Source: Lysobacteraceae bacterium
Lineage (GTDB): Bacteria > Pseudomonadota > Gammaproteobacteria > Xanthomonadales > Xanthomonadaceae
Reading direction: 5' to 3'
Assembly (NCBI GenBank): GCA_003449195.1
Contig: DMID01000123.1
Span: forward strand, 1 to 5,070
Length of the DNA: 5,070 nucleotides
Shown here: in pieces, positions 1-5,070 of the stretch
Position numbering within the stretch: position 1 is the stretch's first letter
Layout of the letters: each line of letters starts with the position of its first letter
The notes under the pieces: model-generated
Databases searched by the model: none
What the model was told of the DNA's origin: nothing
What the model saw: only the letters and a program-made list of their open reading frames with translations
Position numbers and translations under genes: made by a program

Positions 1-546
1 GCCGCATGGAACGGCCTGTCCGAGCCCTACACCATCTATCCCGGGCAGTCGCTCAAGCTTTACCCGGGCAGCGCATCCCGGCCTTCGGGCAGTGCATCGC
101 GCCCGGCCGCGTCGTCGACCCCGAAGGCGGCGACCCCTGCGCCGGCTCCCGTCGCTGCAGCTCCGGCAAGCAGTGGTTTCCCGTGGCGCTGGCCTGCCGA
201 CGGCGCGCTGGTGGGGCAGTTTGTCTCAGGCGAAGCCACCAAGCAGGGCATCGACATTGCCGGCAGCAGCGGCCAGCAGGTGCGCGCGGCGGCCGACGGC
301 GTGGTGGTGTATTCGGGCAACGGCCTGGTCGGTTACGGCGAACTGATCATCATCAAGCACAACGAGCAGTGGCTGTCGGCCTATGGCCACAACCGCAAGC
401 GGCTGGTCAACGAAGGCCAGAACGTGAAGGCCGGCCAGCCGATCGCCGAAATGGGCCGCAGCGGCGCCACGCGCGACATGCTGCACTTCGAGATCCGCTA
501 CAACGGCAAGCCGGTCGATCCGCTGCTGTATCTGCCCAAGCAGTAG
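1..546 (+). CDS. nlpD: NlpD-like LysM/LytM (M23-fold) envelope protein, 3' part
   Basis: The gene enters from the left edge, so its start, any lipoprotein signal and most of the LysM domain are outside the window; 181 codons are visible, ending at TAG. Visible residues 1-22 (AAWNGLSEPYTIYPGQSLKL) look like the end of a peptidoglycan-binding LysM repeat. An Ala/Pro/Ser linker follows (about 23-60), then a LytM/M23 domain (about 61-181) ending in LHFEIRYNGKPVDPLLYLPK. The fold is complete but the active site is not. The first zinc-ligand His is Lys (K81, in KQGID) and the first His of HxH is Met (M160, in MLHFE); D85, H130 and H162 remain. This is the pattern of E. coli NlpD, which does not cut peptidoglycan but activates the amidase AmiC at the division septum. 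A periplasmic, outer-membrane-anchored amidase activator is therefore inferred. The rest of the surE-pcm-nlpD-rpoS neighbourhood cannot be seen, so a paralogue is possible. Confidence 0.82.
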   Translation, partial: AAWNGLSEPYTIYPGQSLKLYPGSASRPSGSASRPAASSTPKAATPAPAPVAAAPASSGFPWRWPADGALVGQFVSGEATKQGIDIAGSSGQQVRAAADGVVVYSGNGLVGYGELIIIKHNEQWLSAYGHNRKRLVNEGQNVKAGQPIAEMGRSGATRDMLHFEIRYNGKPVDPLLYLPKQ

Positions 547-572
547 CGGTTCCATGCGCATGCTGCGGAGTG

Positions 573-600
573 CCTGCACAGGTTTGTTGTCCTGTGCGGG
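573..600 (+). terminator. Stem-loop after the NlpD-like gene
   Basis: CCTGCACAGG (573-582) pairs with CCTGTGCGGG (591-600): a 10-bp stem with one G-T wobble around an 8-base TTTGTTGT loop, starting 26 bases after the TAG. There is no T-tract after the stem, so it is not a classic intrinsic terminator. It could be a 3'-end-protecting hairpin or part of a Rho-dependent end. Confidence 0.45.
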
Positions 601-676
601 TGCCGTGACTTTGGCCATCCACGAGCAGGCTTCCGGGCGGGAGCCTCCCCGGGGGCAGGCTTGCCGGTTCCTGATG

Positions 677-699
677 GCCCTGTTGCCCGGCAACGGGGC
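677..699. other. Compact 10-bp stem-loop in the convergent spacer
   Basis: Bases 677-686 pair with 690-699 (core GTTGC/GCAAC, outer GCCC/GGGC, one T-G wobble) around a CCG triloop. The stem forms on either strand and no T-run follows in either direction. It may help end transcription between the convergent genes. Confidence 0.4.
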
Positions 700-732
700 G
701 GCGGCGACGGTATCCGGAGTCTGCGGCATCCC

Positions 733-771
733 CGGACATCGTCAGGCGGCGCTTGACTGCCTGCATGTCCG
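733..771. other. Long bulged stem-loop in the convergent spacer
   Basis: CGGACAT (733-739) pairs with ATGTCCG (765-771). Then G741 pairs with C764, flanked by single-base bulges at C740 and T742. CAGGCGG (743-749) pairs with CTGCCTG (757-763, one wobble), leaving the seven-base loop 750-756. That makes 15 pairs in 39 bases. It has no T-tract, and its role is unknown. Confidence 0.4.
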
Positions 772-871
772 AAATGGATCTGCCGTATCGAGGTTGCGAC
801 AAGGCATTTGGCAGGCATGTCGAGGTGCCGTGCGTGCAGGCAGCCCAATACCTGTTGGAAGGGCGGTAGCG

Positions 872-889
872 GCGCGGTTTCAGCCGCGC
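872..889 (-). terminator. Stem-loop over the stop codon of the Mth938-like gene
   Basis: GCGCGG (872-877) and CCGCGC (884-889) form a perfect 6-bp all-G/C stem with a six-base loop that contains the TGA stop of the minus-strand gene (882-880). No T-run follows on the minus strand. It is short, and chance is possible in such G+C-rich DNA. Confidence 0.25.
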
Positions 890-1254
890 AATATCAGCGC
901 CACCGCCACCCGGCGGCCTTCGCTTGCCAGTACCGAATAGGTGCGCGCGGCGGCATCGTTGCTCATCACTTCCACGCCGATGCTGCGGCTCAGGCAAGCG
1001 GCCAGCGCCACAGCCGGCGGGAACACCTGTCTGTCGCCGGTGCCGAGCAAGACCAGTTCCGGGGCGAGGTCGAGCACGGGCTGCCAGTGCGCCGGTTCGA
1101 GCTGGGTGGCCGATGCCACCGGCCAGTCCTCGATCAACGCCTCGGGCGCCACGATGAAGCTGCGCACGAGGACGCGTTCGTTGACCCGCGCGCTGGCGCC
1201 GTCCGCGCAGCGCAGGGCATACGTGTAATCGGGCAGTTCCTGGCTCAGCTGCAT
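880..1254 (-). CDS. Mth938/Xcc1710-like domain protein
   Basis: This is a single-domain protein of 124 residues. I recognise the Mth938-like fold family (DUF498; bacterial Xcc1710 type, related to eukaryotic NDUFAF3 and AAMDC) from the central ELVLLGTGDRQVFPP (about 65-79), the N-terminal block NERVLVRSFIVAP (about 25-37) and the late block DAAARTYSVLASEGRRVAVA (about 100-119). Full length equals the usual size of about 120-130 residues. There is no signal peptide or membrane segment, so it is predicted to be cytoplasmic. The biochemical role of bacterial members is not settled; NDUFAF3 assists complex I assembly in mitochondria, which does not by itself assign a function here. The ATG is supported by an upstream GGAG (minus strand, 1269-1266) 11 bases away. 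It lies 37 bases after yhbY in the same direction and is probably cotranscribed with it. Confidence 0.85.
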   Translation of the reverse strand: MQLSQELPDYTYALRCADGASARVNERVLVRSFIVAPEALIEDWPVASATQLEPAHWQPVLDLAPELVLLGTGDRQVFPPAVALAACLSRSIGVEVMSNDAAARTYSVLASEGRRVAVALILRG

Positions 1255-1291
1255 GGCGGTGCGGACTCCGCGAAGGATGCCGCGCGGCCGG

Positions 1292-1609
1292 TCACGGGCG
1301 CGGCAGGACGATCTGGCGGTGGTCGGTGCTGGGCCGGTACAGCACGGCGGTGTGGCCGATCCGCTGCACCAGCGCGGAGCCGGTGCCTTCGGCGAGCGCG
1401 GCGATCATCGCGTCGCGGGCGTCGTGGTCCTCGGCGGCCACCTTCACCTTGACCAGCTCGTGGTGCTCCAGCGCGATGTCCAGCTCGGCCAGCAGGGCCG
1501 GCGTCACGCCCTTGCCGCCCACCTGCAACAAGGCCTTGAGGCCATGTGCCTGCCCACGCAGGAAACGGTTCTGGGCGGAGGTGAGGACGGGGCTGGGACG
1601 TGAGGACAT
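1292..1609 (-). CDS. yhbY: YhbY, CRM-domain ribosome-assembly RNA-binding protein
   Basis: The 105-residue protein is almost entirely one CRS1-YhbY (CRM) domain. LTSAQNRFLRGQAHGLKALL (9-28) leads into the GGKG loop (31-34), the conserved GxxG RNA-contact turn. ALEHHELVKVKVAAEDHD (46-63) and the C-terminal IGHTAVLYRP (84-93) follow. E. coli YhbY (97 residues) has the same blocks, including ALEHHELIKVK and VLYRP. Bacterial YhbY associates with pre-50S particles, so a cytoplasmic role in large-subunit assembly is expected. The ATG at 1609 is the only sensible start and gives the family length. No Shine-Dalgarno precedes it; instead there is a run of six T on the coding strand (1619-1614), so initiation may be SD-independent. 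It is divergent from rlmE, as in E. coli. Confidence 0.93.
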   Translation of the reverse strand: MSSRPSPVLTSAQNRFLRGQAHGLKALLQVGGKGVTPALLAELDIALEHHELVKVKVAAEDHDARDAMIAALAEGTGSALVQRIGHTAVLYRPSTDHRQIVLPRP

Positions 1610-1713
1610 GCGGAAAAAAGGCGATTCAGGGGCTTCAGAGTATCATGGCCGCCCGCAAGCGCCTGCCTGGATGTCGATGCCCGGCCGGCCTGCCATGAGA
1701 CCCGTACTCCCCG
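1610..1713. promoter_or_regulatory. Divergent yhbY / rlmE promoter region
   Basis: All transcription of yhbY (leftward) and much of that of rlmE-ftsH (rightward) should start in these 104 bases. On the plus strand TATCAT at 1641-1646 matches five of six bases of a -10 box, but no good TTGACA sits 16-18 bases upstream. On the minus strand GATACT overlaps the same bases (four of six). No convincing heat-shock (sigma-32) pair was found, although the E. coli counterpart is heat-inducible. A GGCCGGCC palindrome lies at 1683-1690. Neither gene has a clear Shine-Dalgarno sequence in this region. Confidence 0.4.
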
Positions 1714-2346
1714 ATGGCGACCCGCAGCAAGAGCAGCCAGCGCTGGCTGAAGGAACATTTCTCCGATCCCTACGTCAAGAAGGCGCAGGCCGAGGGGATG
1801 CGCTCGCGCGCGGTCTACAAGCTGGAAGAACTGCTCGACCGCGACCGCCTGCTCAAGCCGGGCATGGTGGTGGTGGATCTGGGCGCGGCGCCGGGCGGCT
1901 GGTCGCAGTACGTGCGGCAGGCGCTGGGCGAGACCGGCCGGGTGTTCGCGCTGGACATCCTCGACATGCCGCCGCTGGCCGGGGTGGAGTTCCTGCACGG
2001 CGACTTCCGCGAGGACGCGGTGCTGGCCCGTTTCGAGGACATGCTCGGCGGCCAGCCGGTGGACCTTGTTTTGTCCGACATGGCCCCAAACAAGAGTGGA
2101 GTGGATGCGGTGGACCAGCCGCGGGCGATGCACCTGTCCGAGCTGGCGATGGATTTTGCCGATGTCCACCTCAAGCCCGGCGGCGCGTTCCTGATCAAGC
2201 TGTTCCAGGGCGTCGGGTTCGACGACTACGTGCGCGAGCTGCGGCGCCGCTACGAGAAAGTGGCGATCCGCAAGCCGGATGCCTCGCGCAAGCGGTCGCC
2301 GGAGGTCTATGCCCTCGGACAGGGCAAGCGCGCGCAGATCAAGTAA
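1714..2346 (+). CDS. rlmE: RlmE (FtsJ/RrmJ), 23S rRNA 2'-O-methyltransferase
   Basis: RlmE uses S-adenosylmethionine to methylate the 2'-O of U2552 in the A-loop of 23S rRNA, a late step of 50S maturation in the cytoplasm. At 210 residues it has the family length (E. coli 209). The N-terminus SSQRWLKEHFSDPYVKKAQ (7-25) matches the family and fixes the start. The SAM-binding motif DLGAAPGGW is at 55-63. The catalytic K-D-K-E tetrad is intact: K36 (in VYKLEELL), D122 (in LSDMAPN), K162 (in LIKLFQG) and E197 (in SPEVY). No Shine-Dalgarno precedes the ATG. ftsH follows after 47 bases in the same direction, the usual operon partner. Codons around D122 are unusually A/T-rich for this gene and form an inverted repeat (2065-2094). 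Confidence 0.96.
   Translation: MATRSKSSQRWLKEHFSDPYVKKAQAEGMRSRAVYKLEELLDRDRLLKPGMVVVDLGAAPGGWSQYVRQALGETGRVFALDILDMPPLAGVEFLHGDFREDAVLARFEDMLGGQPVDLVLSDMAPNKSGVDAVDQPRAMHLSELAMDFADVHLKPGGAFLIKLFQGVGFDDYVRELRRRYEKVAIRKPDASRKRSPEVYALGQGKRAQIK
2065..2094. repeat. A/T-rich inverted repeat inside rlmE
   Basis: CTTGTTT (2065-2071) and AAACAAG (2088-2094) are perfect inverted arms separated by 16 bases. With one bulged T they extend to an 8-bp CTTG(T)TTTG/CAAACAAG stem. The repeat sits within D-L-V-L-S-D-M-A-P-N-K of RlmE. The codons used (CTT, GTT, TTG, CCA, then AGT, GGA) are uncommon in the surrounding gene. It could be an operator, an mRNA structure or chance. Confidence 0.5.
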
Positions 2347-2381
2347 GCTGGCCCAGAACCGAATACACGTCACAGGAAACC

Positions 2382-2385
2382 GGAG
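2382..2385 (+). promoter_or_regulatory. Ribosome binding site deciding the ftsH start
   Basis: GGAG lies eight bases before the ATG at 2394. The frame stays open far upstream, across rlmE in another frame, so this site plus the E. coli-like N-terminus MNDLTKNLLLW is what fixes the start of ftsH. Confidence 0.75.
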
Positions 2386-2393
2386 TCATCAGG

Positions 2394-4337
<1,944 letters not shown>

Positions 4338-4360
4338 CCCATCCGGCAGCAACTTCCGCG

Positions 4361-4384
4361 AAGGCCAGGGCATGCTCTGGCCTT
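4361..4384 (+). terminator. Stem-loop terminator or attenuator after ftsH
   Basis: AAGGCCAGGG (4361-4370) pairs with CTCTGGCCTT (4375-4384): 10 pairs, one of them a G-T wobble, around a CATG tetraloop, 24 bases after the ftsH TGA. The stem ends in T-T and one more T follows, so the T-tract is only three bases. It may partly terminate transcription, letting some reach the small gene and folP. An ATG in the loop is in frame with the next gene. Confidence 0.6.
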
Positions 4385-4419
4385 TCGCATCTCCGGCCCT
4401 CCGACACGCAATCGACGCG

Positions 4420-4638
4420 ATGACCCGCAAATCCTCCGAATCCGAATCCGCCGGCAACGAACGCGACGGCTCGTCCCTCGTCGAGATGATCGTCGCCACC
4501 ATCGTGGGCGTCACGTTGGGCCTGAGCACCGGCAATTACGCGCTGGGCATCGGGGTCGGCATCGGCACTGGCATCCTGATGATCATCTTCCGCGCGCTGC
4601 TGTTGCGCCTGCGCGACCGGCGCAAGGGCGGTGCCTGA
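4420..4638 (+). CDS. Hypothetical 72-residue Gly-rich membrane protein
   Basis: I do not recognise this protein. It has a charged, Ser/Glu-rich start (1-17) and two likely membrane segments, about 20-37 (VEMIVATIVGVTLGLSTG near its end) and 40-61 (YALGIGVGIGTGILMIIF followed by RALLL). A tight turn joins them, and the tail RLRDRRKGG is basic. Positive residues at the end and the short turn suggest a helical hairpin with both ends in the cytoplasm. The second helix has alternating Gly (GIGVGIGTG), suited to close helix packing. Its TGA overlaps the folP ATG by one base, so translation is probably coupled. No clear Shine-Dalgarno precedes the chosen ATG. An in-frame ATG at 4372 would add 16 residues, but it lies in the hairpin loop. 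Hydrophobic pattern and tight spacing to folP support a real gene; function is unknown. Confidence 0.68.
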   Translation: MTRKSSESESAGNERDGSSLVEMIVATIVGVTLGLSTGNYALGIGVGIGTGILMIIFRALLLRLRDRRKGGA

Positions 4639-5070
4639 TGTTCGACACGACACCGGTGCTGGATTGCGCGGGGCGCAAGCTGCGGCTGGACCGGCCGCAG
4701 GTGATGGGCATCGTCAACGTCACCCCGGATTCGTTTTCCGACGGTGGCGAGCACGCCGGCCTCGACGCGGCACTGGCGCATGCGCTGATGCTGGCCGAGC
4801 AGGGCGCCGACATCCTCGACGTGGGCGGCGAATCCACTCGCCCCGGTTCGGACGAAGTGCCGCTGGAGGAGGAGTTGCGTCGGGTGGTGCCGCTGGTCGA
4901 ACGGCTGGTGCGGGAAACCGCGCTGCCGGTCAGCGTGGACACCTGCAAACCCGAGGTGATGCGGGCGGCGGTCCAGGCCGGTGCCGGCATGATCAACGAC
5001 ATCCGCGCGTTGCGGGCCGAGGGCGCGCTCGATGCCGCGGCCGCGCTCGGCGTGCCGGTGGTGCTGATGC
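4638..5070 (+). CDS. folP: FolP, dihydropteroate synthase, 5' part
   Basis: Dihydropteroate synthase joins 6-hydroxymethyl-7,8-dihydropterin pyrophosphate to p-aminobenzoate in cytoplasmic folate synthesis and is the sulfonamide target. The first 144 codons, about half the usual 270-300, are visible before the window ends. The TIM-barrel signatures are clear: MGIVNVTPDSFSDGG (23-37, with metal-binding N27), GADILDVGGESTRPG (56-70, with R68), VSVDTCKPEV (98-107, with D101) and INDI (119-122). The last visible residues, ALGVPVVLM (136-144), match the strand before the family's HMQG motif. The ATG overlaps the preceding TGA (TGATG), with AAGGG about 10 bases upstream acting as a weak ribosome binding site. 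In E. coli folP also follows ftsH, and glmM would be expected next. No inactivating change is visible. Confidence 0.96.
   Translation, partial: MFDTTPVLDCAGRKLRLDRPQVMGIVNVTPDSFSDGGEHAGLDAALAHALMLAEQGADILDVGGESTRPGSDEVPLEEELRRVVPLVERLVRETALPVSVDTCKPEVMRAAVQAGAGMINDIRALRAEGALDAAAALGVPVVLM

Larger units (their letters stand above)
547..879. other. 333-base convergent spacer with no convincing gene
   Basis: This stretch lies between the stop of the NlpD-like gene (+) and the stop of the Mth938-like gene (-). No reading frame in it has both a credible ribosome binding site and family-like protein sequence. It contains compact stem-loops (573-600, 677-699, 733-771 and one overlapping its right end at 872-889). 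It also has a short direct repeat, GCAGGCTT at 625-632 and 655-662. None of the stem-loops is followed by a good T-run on either strand. It is probably a two-way transcription termination zone; a structured RNA cannot be excluded. Confidence 0.6.

Noticed and set aside
753..791. TTGACT (753-758) as a -35 promoter element inside the spacer
   Set aside because: No acceptable -10 hexamer lies 16-18 bases downstream, and the bases belong to the loop and stem of the 733-771 hairpin.
554..940. 128-codon plus-strand frame in the spacer whose start (MRMLRSACTGLLSCAG) resembles a signal peptide
   Set aside because: No ribosome binding site, a poor lipobox, Arg/Ala/Gly-rich remainder with no family resemblance, and it runs into the 3' end of the minus-strand Mth938-like gene and through several hairpins.
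1633..1662. CTTCAGA as part of a heat-shock (sigma-32) promoter for rlmE-ftsH
   Set aside because: Only five of seven bases fit the -35 element and no CCCCAT-like -10 is found at the right distance.
1692..1718. GCCAT/ATGGC pairing that would cover the rlmE start codon
   Set aside because: Only five pairs with a 17-base loop; too weak to claim a translational switch.
1326..2393. Open frame continuous with ftsH that would add about 356 residues to its N-terminus
   Set aside because: It overlaps yhbY and the well-supported rlmE frame, has a low-complexity Arg/Ala/Gly composition, and the FtsH N-terminus with its GGAG site clearly begins at 2394.

Overview
The window is about two-thirds G+C and carries a gene order and protein sequences typical of the Gammaproteobacteria. 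The best fit is the Xanthomonadaceae/Lysobacteraceae (Xanthomonas, Lysobacter, Luteimonas and relatives). Three things point there: the close match of every protein to gammaproteobacterial families, the Xcc1710-type Mth938-domain protein beside yhbY, and strong G/C preference at third codon positions. This is a family-level inference from reading the sequence; no search was run.

Layout. Bases 1-546 (+) hold the 3' part of an NlpD-like LysM/LytM cell-envelope protein. Bases 547-879 have no convincing gene but are rich in stem-loops, and they separate this gene from the convergent block on the minus strand. That block is yhbY (1609-1292), a ribosome-assembly RNA-binding protein, followed by a small Mth938/Xcc1710-like protein (1254-880). 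A 104-base divergent spacer (1610-1713) should carry promoters for both directions. The plus strand then reads rlmE (1714-2346), ftsH (2394-4337), a stem-loop at 4361-4384, a 72-residue hypothetical membrane protein (4420-4638) and the first 144 codons of folP (from 4638, running off the end).

How the genes work together. yhbY diverging from rlmE-ftsH-folP is the arrangement known from E. coli. It joins large-subunit ribosome maturation (YhbY, and RlmE methylating U2552 of 23S rRNA), membrane and heat-shock proteolysis (FtsH) and folate synthesis (FolP). The main local departures from the E. coli picture are the unrecognised small membrane protein between ftsH and folP, whose stop codon overlaps the folP start, and the Mth938-like gene behind yhbY.

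This is mostly a conserved housekeeping region. I see no mobile element, CRISPR array, tRNA or rRNA, and no evidence of a novel defence or metabolic system. The points most worth a second look are the structured convergent spacer, an A/T-rich inverted repeat with uncommon codons over the catalytic motif of rlmE, a similar codon anomaly with a Shine-Dalgarno-like core inside ftsH, and the small membrane protein.
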